Source of the DNA: Pseudomonadota bacterium
GTDB lineage: Bacteria; Pseudomonadota; Alphaproteobacteria; Caulobacterales; Caulobacteraceae
Assembly (NCBI GenBank): GCA_023451375.1
Contig: JAEXZS010000039.1
Location: 1-37,640 of the forward strand
Length of the DNA stretch: 37,640 nt
Direction of reading: 5' to 3'
How positions within the stretch are numbered: position 1 is the first letter of the stretch; every line of letters begins with the position of its first letter. Below are positions 24,701 through 32,890 of this stretch, piece by piece. Below the pieces are notes generated by a model. It saw only the letters and a program-made list of their open reading frames with translations. It was not told the origin of the DNA and searched no databases. The position numbers were made by a program, and so were the translations under genes.

Positions 24701-25953
24701 CACTGGGCTCCTTGGAAGGGGGCGCGGCCGTCCAGGCGCGCGAGATCGATCTCGGCGCGGACGCGCGCGAGACGGGCGTCGACCGCGGCGGACCGCGCGT
24801 TGACGAGGGCGGTTCGGGTGACGCGCAGTTCGACCTGGGAGATGCGACCGGCCTCGAAGCCGATCCGCGACAGGCGGTAAGCTTCCTCGGCCGCGGTGAC
24901 GCCGGCGTCGGCGGCCGACACGCGACTCACCGAGGCGGCCAGGCGGGCCACCGCGGCGGCCCGGTCGGCCTGGGCCTCCTGCCGCGCCGACATCAGGCGG
25001 GCGTCGGCCGCCCTGAACTCGGCCTGCGCCGCCTCGATGTTCCCCCGGTTCCGGTCGAACAGCGGCAGCGGCATGCTGATCCCGAACGTCAGGGCGGTGG
25101 CGTCCTCCGCCTCGAAGCGGCGAATGCCCACGCTGGCGTTGATGTCCGGGCGGGCCTGGACGCGTTGCACGTCGATCCGGCGCTCGGCGGCCGTTCGCTC
25201 GGCCTCGGCCACGCGCACGGTGGGCGCGTCGTCGATCGCGGAGCCCACCCCGGTCGGCTCCTGGTCCAGCAGGCTGGCGTCGATGCGCGTCACGGGCGAC
25301 GGGATCATCGCCACGGCCGTGAGGCGAGCGTAGGCGGCGTCCCGTTCGGCGACGGCTTCGTCGAGGGCGGCGCGGGACGACGCGGCCTCGGCCTCGCCCT
25401 GGATGCCGCGCAGGAGCGGCTCGCGCCCCTCCTCCACCAGCGCCAGGGCGGCGCGGGCGTCGGCCAGGGTCAGGGTCAGGACCTCGTCCGCCAGGGCCGC
25501 GCGGCGCTGCGCCGCCTCGGCTTCGGAATAGACGAGGGCCAGGCGACCGGCGGCGTCGATCACCGCCAGATCGCGCTGCAGGCCCACGGCGCCGGCCTCG
25601 GCGCGCGCGGCGGCGATGCGGCTCGCGCGACGTCCCCACAGCTCGAGGTCCGTGCTCAGCGCGAGGGTCGTGTCGGCGTTGTCCATCCCCGAGAAGGGGC
25701 CGGAGCCGAACGCGTTCTCGACATCGAGCCCGAGCACGGGGTTGGGGCGTACACGGGCCTGACGCACGCGGGCTTCCGCGGCGTCGAGGTTCGCGCCGGC
25801 CTCAAGGGTGGCGGGCGTCTGGCCGAGCTGCGCGAGCAGCTGGGCGTAGGTCGGGGCGGGGTCAGCCCACGCGGGACTGACCAGAGTCGCTGCGATCGCA
25901 GCAACCGCGCAGCCGACCGCGAGACGCGGTCGCCGGCGAGATGTGGGAGACAT
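24700..25953 (-). CDS. czcC: CzcC-type outer-membrane factor (TolC family)
   Basis: The 417-aa protein has a signal peptide (about 1-30, cleaved near PAWA-DP) and two TolC/OEP repeats rich in Ala, Arg and Gln helices, the second including PLPLFDRNRGNIEAAQAEF, a hallmark of the CzcC/CusC group. It forms the outer-membrane channel of the pump. It is the second gene of the operon, 57 bp after the His-rich periplasmic protein gene, and is followed by czcB in a one-base stop/start overlap. Confidence 0.93.
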   Translation of the reverse strand: MSPTSRRRPRLAVGCAVAAIAATLVSPAWADPAPTYAQLLAQLGQTPATLEAGANLDAAEARVRQARVRPNPVLGLDVENAFGSGPFSGMDNADTTLALSTDLELWGRRASRIAAARAEAGAVGLQRDLAVIDAAGRLALVYSEAEAAQRRAALADEVLTLTLADARAALALVEEGREPLLRGIQGEAEAASSRAALDEAVAERDAAYARLTAVAMIPSPVTRIDASLLDQEPTGVGSAIDDAPTVRVAEAERTAAERRIDVQRVQARPDINASVGIRRFEAEDATALTFGISMPLPLFDRNRGNIEAAQAEFRAADARLMSARQEAQADRAAAVARLAASVSRVSAADAGVTAAEEAYRLSRIGFEAGRISQVELRVTRTALVNARSAAVDARLARVRAEIDLARLDGRAPFQGAQ

Positions 25954-26010
25954 GTTCCATTTCCAGATTTCTGATCACGAAGAGGCGCCCGCAAGGGCGC
26001 AGGCCTTCGG

Positions 26011-26355
26011 TCAGACTCTGGGCGGTCGCTTCAGGCCGTCGGGCGTGACCGAGGCCTGGACGTCATCGTGGCGGCCGCTTTGCAGCAGCAGTTCGCCGAA
26101 CGTCGGCGCGATGGCGTCGACGCCGTGAGTGCGCGCCGTCGAGGTATGGTGGCAATGTCCGTGGGCGCAGATGCCATGGCTCCCGGACGGGTCGCCGTGG
26201 TCGCCGTCATCGGGATTGTGATCGACGAAGGCGTGGGCCGCAGGGGGCTCCGGCATGCAGGTCGCGGCGTCGACGGCGGGCGCGAAGAAGAAGGCGGCGA
26301 AGACGAGTGTCATCGCCGCGATCAGCTTCGCCCATGTCGTCATCGACGAGGTCAT
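26011..26355 (-). CDS. Small His-rich exported protein, first gene of the czc operon
   Basis: The 114-aa product has a signal peptide (residues 1-30, ending PAVDA) and a mature part with HNPDDGDHGDPSGSH and ICAHGHCHH clusters plus several Cys, well suited to bind Zn or Cd in the periplasm. Position ahead of czcC resembles CzcI-type leader genes of other czc operons, but I do not claim homology. ATG 26355 is chosen because the signal peptide follows directly; the longer frame to 26619 runs through the divergent DUF411 gene. A second in-frame ATG at 26343 is possible. Confidence 0.75.
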   Translation of the reverse strand: MTSSMTTWAKLIAAMTLVFAAFFFAPAVDAATCMPEPPAAHAFVDHNPDDGDHGDPSGSHGICAHGHCHHTSTARTHGVDAIAPTFGELLLQSGRHDDVQASVTPDGLKRPPRV

Positions 26356-26506
26356 CGCGCGCTCGTTACTTCCGTTCTCCAGAGGAGGCAATCTGTTACA
26401 TAGTCCACAGGTCTTCCCGAACGCCCTATGACCCCGATCAGCGGCGACATGTCGCGTGCACGCAGCCGGCGCGCTGCTAGGATCAGGTCCGTCCGCAGGA
26501 GCCGCC
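26356..26506. promoter_or_regulatory. Divergent promoter region of the czc operon and DUF411 gene
   Basis: These 151 bp separate the leftward czc operon from the rightward DUF411 gene and must contain both promoters. A small dyad (CTCC-aga-GGAG, about 26376-26386) is visible, but no MerR-type 19-bp spacer could be fitted around it. A regulator binding here is therefore not established. Confidence 0.4.
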
Positions 26507-26983
26507 ATGTCCTCTCTTCGTCTCACCCGCCGCGCCGCGCTTGTCACGGGTCTGGCGGCCGCCGCCCTCCCGCCCCTCGCCCTGGCGCAGACCCCCGGTC
26601 GGGTCGCGCGGCAGATCACCGTCTACAAGACGCCCTGGTGCGGCTGCTGCGGCGGCTGGGTCGCACACATGCGCGGCGCCGGCTGGACGGCGCGCGTGGT
26701 CGACCTCGAAGACCTCGCCCCGATCCGGGCCCGTCACGGGATTCCGGACCGCCTCGCGTCGTGCCACACCGGCGTGGTCGGCCGCTACGCGATCGAAGGC
26801 CATGTGCCGGCGTCGGATGTCGAACGGCTCCTGCGCGAGGCCCCCGCCGCGCGCGCCCTGACTGCGCCCGGCATGCCGGCCGGATCGCCCGGCATGGAGG
26901 CCGCCGGCCGAGAGCCCTATGTCACTCTCCTGATCCTCGCGGACGGCTCGACGCGCCCCTTCGGACGACACAACGGCGCGTAA
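26507..26983 (+). CDS. DUF411 family exported metal-binding protein
   Basis: The 158-aa protein has an N-terminal export signal with a twin-arginine-like TRRAALVTG segment and cleavage near ALA-QT. The mature domain is thioredoxin-like DUF411: VYKTPWCGCCGGWVAHM (Cys45, 47, 48) and a later LASCHTG (Cys86), a likely Cu or other soft-metal site. ATG 26507 has CAGGAG nine bases upstream. It is divergent from the czc operon. DUF411 proteins frequently lie in copper or mixed metal islands. Confidence 0.88.
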   Translation: MSSLRLTRRAALVTGLAAAALPPLALAQTPGRVARQITVYKTPWCGCCGGWVAHMRGAGWTARVVDLEDLAPIRARHGIPDRLASCHTGVVGRYAIEGHVPASDVERLLREAPAARALTAPGMPAGSPGMEAAGREPYVTLLILADGSTRPFGRHNGA

Positions 26984-27026
26984 GGCGGCTGCGGCCGCAC
27001 GACCCCTCACTCAGACCTGGTGACGG

Positions 27027-27473
27027 TCAAACGGTGGTAACAAAGGCAGGGCGCACGCCATCCTCAGCGGACGGCGCTCTCAGGGCGTCGAGCACGCAGC
27101 AGGCTTCGACCGTCGTCCGCCCACACTGGTCGAGCACCGAGACAAGGATCAGTTCCAGGCGCCGAAGATCCGAGATCTTGGCCCGCACCGCGTCCAGATG
27201 AGCCGCCGCCACATGATCGACCGCCTGGCACGGACCGGCGGCAGGCCCGGTGGACAGCGTCAGCAGGCTGCGGATGTCGTCGTGCGAGAAGCCGAGATCA
27301 CGGGCGCGTCGGATGAAGGACAGCCGGTCCAGATGCGCCCGCTCATAGACGCGGTGGCCGCCCTCCCCGCGTTCCGGCGCGTCCAATAGACCGATCTGCT
27401 CGTAGTAGCGGATGGTGACCACCTTGCAGCCCGTGCGCCGCCCAAGCTCGCCGATCGAAAATCTCTCTGTCAC
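27027..27473 (-). CDS. MerR-family heavy-metal regulator (CadR/ZntR/PbrR-like)
   Basis: The 148-aa regulator has the MerR winged helix (FSIGELGRRTGCKVVTIRYYEQIGLL, 5-30), the GGHRVYERAHLDRL wing and a dimerisation helix. It has cysteines at 82 (GPCQAVDH), 117 (DQCG) and 125/126 (ACCVLDAL), matching the layout of Cd/Pb/Zn sensors. It starts with GTG 27473; no ATG fits the conserved N-terminus. It is divergent from the Cys-rich CDF gene, with a MerR-type promoter between them, so that gene is its most likely target. Cys-rich C-terminus suggests Cd or Pb as inducer, but this is inferred. Confidence 0.92.
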   Translation of the reverse strand: MTERFSIGELGRRTGCKVVTIRYYEQIGLLDAPERGEGGHRVYERAHLDRLSFIRRARDLGFSHDDIRSLLTLSTGPAAGPCQAVDHVAAAHLDAVRAKISDLRRLELILVSVLDQCGRTTVEACCVLDALRAPSAEDGVRPAFVTTV

Positions 27474-27478
27474 AGGCC

Positions 27479-27509
27479 TTGAACCTATAGGGACTATAGA
27501 TCGTATATC
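27479..27509 (+). promoter_or_regulatory. MerR-type promoter/operator with 19-bp spacer
   Basis: A -35 TTGAAC (27479-27484) and a -10 TATATC (27504-27509) are separated by 19 bp, the over-long spacing that MerR regulators correct by DNA distortion. Within the spacer lies the dyad CTATAG-gga-CTATAG (27485/27486-27499). It sits between merR-like and CDF genes and drives the latter. Confidence 0.75.
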
Positions 27510-27543
27510 GGCGGCCGACACGTTTCCGGCAAGGCTCGCTCCG

Positions 27544-28371
27544 ATGAAAGACTGCTGCTCCCCTCCGACGTCCGACGAGGTCGGCCCGACCTGTTCGAGC
27601 CAGAGCGTCCTGGAGCCGGCGTCCGCTTCGGCGGCGGCGGGGTGCTGCGCCGGGCCGACCCCCTGCGCGTCCACGCCGTCCTTCGTCACGGCCGCGCCCA
27701 TCGTCCCGGCCCAGACCCATTTCGCGGGCGATGACTGCTGTTCCGCCAAGGGCGACGAGATCGCCGCGCTGGGTGAGCACGCCGACGTCCGGCGCGTGCT
27801 GGTCATCGTGCTGGTGATCAATCTGCTGATGTTCTTCGCCGAGTTCGGGGCGGGACTGTTCGCGCGGTCCACCGCCCTGATGGCCGATTCCGTCGACATG
27901 CTCGGCGACGCCCTTGTCTACGGGCTAAGCCTCTACGCCCTGAAGCGCAGCCTGCGCTGGCGCGCCGGAGCGGCGCTCGTGAAGGCCGCAGTCATCGCCG
28001 CCTTCGGAATCTGGGTCTTTGTGGAAGTGGTCCGCAAGCTGATGGGCGACATCACCCCGACCGCCGAGACCATGGGCGTGTTCGGCGCGATCGCCCTGGT
28101 CGCGAACCTGGCCTGCCTCGCAATGCTCTACCGGTTCCGGAACCGCGACGTGAACCTGTCGAGCACCTTCGAGTGCTCGCGCAACGACGTCATCGCCAAC
28201 ACCGGCGTGTTGATCGCGGCGGGCGGAGTGGCCTGGTTCAACGCGGGCTGGCCCGACATCCTCGTCGGCGGCGTCATCGCCCTCCTGTTCTTCCGCTCGG
28301 CGATCAAGGTGCTCGGCGAAGCCTGGCCCCAGTTCCGCGCCGCGCGGCCGCAGGCCGTCGCGCTCGACTAG
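27544..28371 (+). CDS. CDF family cation transporter with Cys-rich N-terminal extension
   Basis: The 275-aa protein combines a roughly 80-residue cytoplasmic extension with a six-helix CDF core. The extension holds three CC pairs (4/5, 34/35, 65/66) and further Cys at 17 and 41, probably a soft-metal sensor or binding tail. The core begins at VLVIVLVINLLMFFAEF and has MADSVDMLGDALVYG (Asp pair in helix 2) and SRNDVIANTGVLIA (helix 5). It is divergent from and probably controlled by the adjacent MerR protein. It differs from the CDF at 19650, so the island carries two distinct ones. Export of Cd, Zn or Pb is inferred. Confidence 0.88.
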   Translation: MKDCCSPPTSDEVGPTCSSQSVLEPASASAAAGCCAGPTPCASTPSFVTAAPIVPAQTHFAGDDCCSAKGDEIAALGEHADVRRVLVIVLVINLLMFFAEFGAGLFARSTALMADSVDMLGDALVYGLSLYALKRSLRWRAGAALVKAAVIAAFGIWVFVEVVRKLMGDITPTAETMGVFGAIALVANLACLAMLYRFRNRDVNLSSTFECSRNDVIANTGVLIAAGGVAWFNAGWPDILVGGVIALLFFRSAIKVLGEAWPQFRAARPQAVALD

Positions 28372-28445
28372 AGCGGATCGCGCGCGCAGCCGAGGCGGCG
28401 CAGTTGGAAACGACGAACCCGCTGGCTGAAAGCGCCAGTCGTAGG

Positions 28446-30419
28446 TCAGGACCCCGGCGAGGTCTCGGGGTCGTCGCCGGCCTCCCGGCCGAAGCTTGTC
28501 TGCAAGGCCCGAAGCCGGCTGGCGATCTCCTCGTCGGAAATCTCGACCTTCAGGTGGTCCTGGATGTACTGCAGCCGGGCGTCGCATTCGCGGAGGATTT
28601 CGCCCCAGCACCGCACCCACACCGTATAGTTGGGCTGTCGCACGGCGATGCCGATCTCGCGTCCTTCCTGTGTGATCGCCTGTCCGACGATGTCGTCGTA
28701 TTCGCCCACGACCAGGAAGAAGTTCCACCGCGTGTCGGTGTGCCGGAAGTCGGGCGCGCCGGCGAGGGCCAAGGCGTAGTCGGAAATCTGGTTGAGCATC
28801 TTGCGATCGGCCTTGGCCGAGGGCCGCTTGAGCTCCACGATCAGATACTCCCGTCTTTCCTGATGGGGCCCGGGGATGCTGCGGCCGAGCAACTGGTCGA
28901 CCCGGCCGGTGCGACCGTCCGGCTTGGTGACCCGCCCGCCGGCGCGCTTCCCGCCCAGGTCCTCCGAGACCCGTTGCATCACCTTGGTCAGGCCCGCTTC
29001 GGGAACCGCGAGGTGAAACTGCTCGCCGAAAATCCAGGTGTTGTCCCGCACCAGCAGGTCCAGGCCGCCGCGTTCGCGAATGACCTTCTTGCCGTCGGTG
29101 TCGAACACGGCCTGGCGCAGCGTCTGGAGGAAGGCGATCCGGTCGGCGATCAGGCTGGACGCCGCGATGATGTTGGACAGTTCGGTCTTCTTGAGCAGGG
29201 CCGAGAACTGGTTCTGCCGCTCCTTGGGGAGTCCCACCACGGCGTGCAGGATCTGGGTCAGCGAGTCCGGGTTGTGCCGCAGCGCCTCACGCAGCAGGGT
29301 CAGGGTCATGCGCTTCAGGCCGGTGTCGGCCTTGCGGAACTCCTTGGAGTAGTTGGACACGGCGTAGGTCGCCATGTCGAACACGTCCCGCTCCCGCTGC
29401 TGAAGCGTATCGGTCGGGTCCCCCTCGTAGGGATAGGCTCCCGCGGCCTTGAGCTCCTCGATCAGGCGTCCGGCCCGCTCGTGGCCGCGTCTGCGGAAGT
29501 GCGCCTGCGACTGATCGCGGACCGCCTCCACGACCCTGGCGAAATCGCCGTCGGTCAGCTCCAGTTCGAGCAGGTTGTCGGCGGCGAGTTCGACGAAGAA
29601 GCTGGAGGTCGCGTAGATCGAGAAGGCGAAGTCTGGCGCATTGATGCGCGCCGGCTGCGAGCCGAGCACAATGCCGTTGTCGCCGCAGAAGTGGATCTTG
29701 CGGCTGTCGATCGGCGTCGACCATTCGACGATGTCGAGCTTCACGTCGCGGATCGTCCGGTCCCTGCCGACGATGGGCGGCAGGACGAGAGAGACGGCGT
29801 CGGCGATCGCCGTCGACGGATCGATCCGGGCGCCGTCGTACCAGAGCTCCAGCTGCGGGTAGAGCTTCAGATACTGGGCGAAGATGGCGGTGAACTGCCG
29901 GCGCTGCTCGTCGGTGACGAGGGCGTCGAGGTTCTGTTTCAGCGGATGCAACGACACCGAAACGCCCGGGGCGCCGACCGCCGGCTCCGGGTCGCCGATC
30001 TCGGCGGTCTCGATGGATTCGGCGCGGATGTCGATCGACAGCTGTTTGAGACCGTCCTCGCTCGCGTATCGCGAGGTCCAGCGGGCGCGGTCGGCCAGGG
30101 AGAAGAACCGCAGCCGACCCCGTCCCTCCTTGCCGTGATAGGCGCGGCCGCTCGGCGCGGCGGAGCGTTTCCAGGATTCGCCGAGTTGTCCGAAATCCCG
30201 GTCCGCGCGGTCCGCGCTGATCCCCTCGCCGTCGTCGTTGACGATGATCTCGTCGACGCCGCCCAGCGCCGTACGCCGAAACTCGACATGGACGCGCGTG
30301 GCGCCCGCGTCGAATCCGTTCTAAACCAGTTCGGCGATCGCGCGCAGCGGCTCCGTCGTGCGAACGACGGTCTCGATGTGGTCCTGCTTGGCCTGAAGCT
30401 GAACGCGATGGGTCGCCAT
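28446..30419 (-). pseudogene. GHKL (Hsp90/MutL-like) ATPase with C-terminal PD-(D/E)XK nuclease, interrupted by an in-frame TAG
   Basis: The frame runs 657 codons from ATG 30419 and is fully open except for TAG at codon 33 (30321-30323). GHKL boxes are visible: AIAELV*NGFDAGA (N box, Glu30 and Asn34), DDGEGI (62-67) and GKEGRGRLRF (96-105). Near the C-terminus a PD-(D/E)XK pattern appears: VDQLLG (Asp508), YLIVELKRP (Glu529, Lys531) and NQISDYA (Gln544), with WIFGEQF before it; a Shedu/DUF4263-like nuclease is an alternative reading. The start overlaps the darG stop as TGATG, so it belongs to the darTG operon. The stop falls where Trp or Gln would be expected, so this looks like a recent nonsense mutation, a sequencing error or suppression. 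Confidence 0.75.
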
Positions 30420-31474
30420 CAGGCCGCCAGCGGCCGCGACGCCAACCAGCCCTTGTCCTGCAGGACGTCATAGGCCAGCCGCACCTGCTCGGGCGAGAAC
30501 TGGCGCTTGCGCTCGCCCCAGGCATAGGTCTCGGACACCGCCGCGTCCGCGCTTCCGGCGTCCAGCCGGGTCGCGACCCAGTGCACCGTCGCCAGAAGCT
30601 CCAGGCCGAACGGCGACTCGAAGCCCTCGACCAGATCGGTCACGCGCTCGAAGCGCGCCTGCGTCTCGGGGGCGTCCTTGAGCTTGGCCTGGGCGTCGAC
30701 GACCGCGCCGGGCACCAGCTCGAGCCGTTTGGTCGGCGCGTCGCCGCCATCGGCGTAGCCGGACAGATAGTGGCCTTCGACCTCGCGCAGCACATGCCGG
30801 AGGTTCTCGGCGTAGGGCCCGTAAAAGGCCTTGGCGTAGCGCAGCTTCAGCGGTTCGCCGGCTTCCTGCATGAAGTACATCAGCTTGTGGACCTCGAGCA
30901 GGCTGACGAACGGGTCCAGCAGGCCGTTGAGATATCGGTCGACCAGCCCGACCAGCGCCGCGCGGCCCGGCGACATCGCCGGCGCCGCGCGCGACCTCGA
31001 CATCGCGTCGGCCGCGGGCGCGCCGCCCGGCTCGTAGACGATGACCTCGACATCCGGGACAGCCTGCAGGGCTTGCTCGATGCGCGGCCGCACCTGACGC
31101 CAATCCAGTCCGCCCAGGCCGCTGCCGAGCGGCGGAATGGCGATCGACCGGATCTTCCGCTCGCGGATCACGCGAATCAGGTCGATCAGGCCGGCGTCGA
31201 TGTCCTCCATCCGGCTCTTGCCGCGCCAGTGGCGTTTGGTCGGAAAATTGATGATGAAGCGCGGCGTATCCAGGCGATGGCGCTCATAGACGAACATCCG
31301 GCCCGGCTGGACCTCCTGCGCTTCGCACGCCCGCGCATAGGCCTCATAATTGTCCTGGAACGCGTTCTTGAATTGCAGCGCGACGCCCCGGCCCATGACG
31401 CCGACGCAGTTGACGGTGTTGACGAGCGCCTCGGCGCCCGACTTCAGGATGTCGCCGCTGGTGAATGTGATCAT
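30419..31474 (-). CDS. darG: DarG, macrodomain antitoxin and DNA ADP-ribose glycohydrolase
   Basis: DarG removes ADP-ribose from thymidine in DNA and neutralises DarT. The 351-aa protein has an N-terminal macrodomain (1-155) beginning MITFTSGDILKSGAEALVNTVNCVGVMGRGVALQFK, with the later IPPLGSGLGGLDW ligand loop. The C-terminal half (about 165-345), including KLMYFMQEAGEPLKLRYAKAFYGPYAENLRHVL, resembles the Panacea/SocA-like fold that binds toxins. GGGGGGAG precedes ATG 31474, nine bases after the darT stop. The stop overlaps the next ATG. Residues look intact. Confidence 0.93.
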   Translation of the reverse strand: MITFTSGDILKSGAEALVNTVNCVGVMGRGVALQFKNAFQDNYEAYARACEAQEVQPGRMFVYERHRLDTPRFIINFPTKRHWRGKSRMEDIDAGLIDLIRVIRERKIRSIAIPPLGSGLGGLDWRQVRPRIEQALQAVPDVEVIVYEPGGAPAADAMSRSRAAPAMSPGRAALVGLVDRYLNGLLDPFVSLLEVHKLMYFMQEAGEPLKLRYAKAFYGPYAENLRHVLREVEGHYLSGYADGGDAPTKRLELVPGAVVDAQAKLKDAPETQARFERVTDLVEGFESPFGLELLATVHWVATRLDAGSADAAVSETYAWGERKRQFSPEQVRLAYDVLQDKGWLASRPLAA

Positions 31475-31483
31475 CGCTCCCCC

Positions 31484-32128
31484 CTAGTAATACCACGTCG
31501 GCTGCAGGTCGACGCGCGGCGCGTGGGCGGCGCCGCGCAATCGGGCCTCCACCGCCAGCTTGACGGGCTGGTTCACCACCCCGATCCGTTCCACCAGATC
31601 CCACGGGACGCTGTCGTGCAGGAGAAACTCGGCCTGCTTGCCTTCCCGAACCTCGGCGGCGGACCAGGCATTGGACATCACCGCGTCCCAACGGATTTCG
31701 TCGAGCGCCTCGAGGCTGTCGCGAAACTCCGCATAGTAGGCGCCTGCATTCGACAAGGTGAACGCCCAGCGCCGCCCGTGAGCCTGCGCCCAGTCCACCA
31801 CCGTGCGCAGGTCGGCCTCCAAGTGGACGATCGGTTCCTGGCCGCCGCGGTAGTTGACCTCGGGATGATTGCCCCGATGTAGCAGATAGAGCATCACCGA
31901 TCTAGAACAAAAATAGAACGGGACATACTGGCCGACCGTATCGCCAGGATGGCAGCGCACCGGAAGGCCCAGGCGCCGCGCCTTGATCGAGGCCATGCCG
32001 ATGGCGGTGACCGGGCCGCCGGCGGCGATCATCCGGGCGTCGCTGAACAGCCCGCCTTGGCCGATGATCGTCGGCAGGTTGTCCATGTGGGTGATGTGAT
32101 AGATTTTCGGGCGTGCCGGCGCAGGCAT
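31484..32128 (-). CDS. darT: DarT, DNA ADP-ribosyltransferase toxin (DUF4433)
   Basis: DarT attaches ADP-ribose to thymidines in single-stranded DNA and blocks replication; DarTG systems protect against phages. The 214-aa product shows the family hallmarks: KIYHITHMDNLPTIIGQGGL at the N-terminus, the KARR arginines (49-52), YVPFYFCSRSVMLY (68-81) and the catalytic glutamate in KQAEFLLHDSVPW (Glu167). ATG 32128 follows a GGGGGGAA ribosome site; the longer frame to 32227 would add sequence lacking family character. It heads the operon darT-darG-GHKL/nuclease. Confidence 0.93.
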   Translation of the reverse strand: MPAPARPKIYHITHMDNLPTIIGQGGLFSDARMIAAGGPVTAIGMASIKARRLGLPVRCHPGDTVGQYVPFYFCSRSVMLYLLHRGNHPEVNYRGGQEPIVHLEADLRTVVDWAQAHGRRWAFTLSNAGAYYAEFRDSLEALDEIRWDAVMSNAWSAAEVREGKQAEFLLHDSVPWDLVERIGVVNQPVKLAVEARLRGAAHAPRVDLQPTWYY

Positions 32129-32230
32129 GGCGTGCGTGGTTCCCCCCGAGAAATGCGGCAAGTCCTTTGTCTGCCTGATTCGGACGATTGTCGTGCAGAA
32201 GCCGCCATGGAGCAATGCGCGACCCATTGC

Positions 32231-32251
32231 AAAACGCCGGCAAGCCTGCCG
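32231..32251 (-). terminator. Weak hairpin/T-tract after the AlpA-like gene
   Basis: On the minus strand CGGCA-ggct-TGCCG (32251-32238) is followed by GCG and four T residues (to 32231). It could separate the regulatory genes from the darTG operon. The stem is only 5 bp, so confidence is low. Confidence 0.3.
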
Positions 32252-32310
32252 ACCCGCCTGGTCGGTCGCCGCCTCGACCGGACGGGCAGGCGGCGCCGGT
32301 CAAGCGCGTC

Positions 32311-32712
32311 TCAGAACCCGAAGTCGATCTGGGCCCCGGGGTCAGCCGGCCGACGCCGACGCTTCCTGGGCGTAAGCGCAGGGGCCGCGACCGGGAGGTT
32401 TGGCGCGGGCTCCGATCCGGAACCCGGACGCGGCATGGAGCGCGGCATCCCCGGCAACCGCGGCGCGCGGGCGCCCTTGCGCGGCGGGGGCGGCGGGACC
32501 TCGCCTGACCGGCTCCGCTTCCACTGGGTCAGTTCGCTCTCCCACCAACCGACGCGGCCGGGCGACACGCGGACGCGGCGCGGGAACTCGCCATCCCGCT
32601 CCATGCGCCAGGCGGTCGACCGGCTGATGCTGGCGATCCGTTCCACCTGGTCCCAGGACAGGAGGCGGTCGTCCCTGCCGCCAACGTCCGGCGGCCCTTC
32701 ATCCCCGGTCAT
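32311..32712 (-). CDS. AlpA-family helix-turn-helix regulator
   Basis: The 133-aa product has an AlpA/excisionase-like HTH (LLSWDQVERIASISRSTAWRMERDGEFPRRVRVSPGRVGWWESELTQWK, about 18-66) followed by a long Pro/Arg-rich disordered tail ending in PGAQIDFGF. Such proteins control excision or transfer genes of integrated elements. ATG 32712 lies within the end of the preceding small gene (14-base overlap), consistent with an operon; an upstream in-frame ATG at 32745 is possible. It is the last gene before darT. Confidence 0.82.
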   Translation of the reverse strand: MTGDEGPPDVGGRDDRLLSWDQVERIASISRSTAWRMERDGEFPRRVRVSPGRVGWWESELTQWKRSRSGEVPPPPPRKGARAPRLPGMPRSMPRPGSGSEPAPNLPVAAPALTPRKRRRRPADPGAQIDFGF

Positions 32713-32890
32713 GACAGCGCCCCGCAAGTCTCCGGTCCACCTCATCTTCCAATACGTCCCGCAGCAAGCGGGCGTCGTTCGCCGCGTCGATCGGGTCCCG
32801 TCGCCGCCATTCCGTTAGGACGGCTTTCAGGGCGAAGCTCGCCGCAGGGTCCGCGAGAATCTGCGCCGCTGTGACACCGGCCCTAGCCAC
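32699..32890 (-). CDS. Small hypothetical protein of the transfer region, 63 aa
   Basis: No family is recognised. The GTG-initiated product starts MARAGVTAAQILADPAAS and is mostly helical with a charged C-terminus (RDVLEDEVDRRLAGR). It overlaps the preceding HTH gene by 8 bases and the following AlpA gene by 14, the tight packing seen throughout this operon, which supports it being real. Function is unknown. Confidence 0.55.
   Translation of the reverse strand: MARAGVTAAQILADPAASFALKAVLTEWRRRDPIDAANDARLLRDVLEDEVDRRLAGRCHDRG

Noticed and set aside
20279..24880. Very long plus-strand open frames (for example 20279-22918 and 22934-24880).
   Set aside because: They lie antisense to czcA and czcB, whose proteins show clear family motifs. 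The frames encode Arg/Gly/Asp-rich nonsense typical of GC-rich shadows.
28372..28445. Terminator between the CDF gene and the convergent ATPase gene.
   Set aside because: No stem with a T tract could be found in these 74 bases.
29287..30525. 412-aa minus-strand frame overlapping the GHKL ATPase start.
   Set aside because: An Arg-rich shadow in another frame; the GHKL and nuclease motifs are in the frame from 30419.
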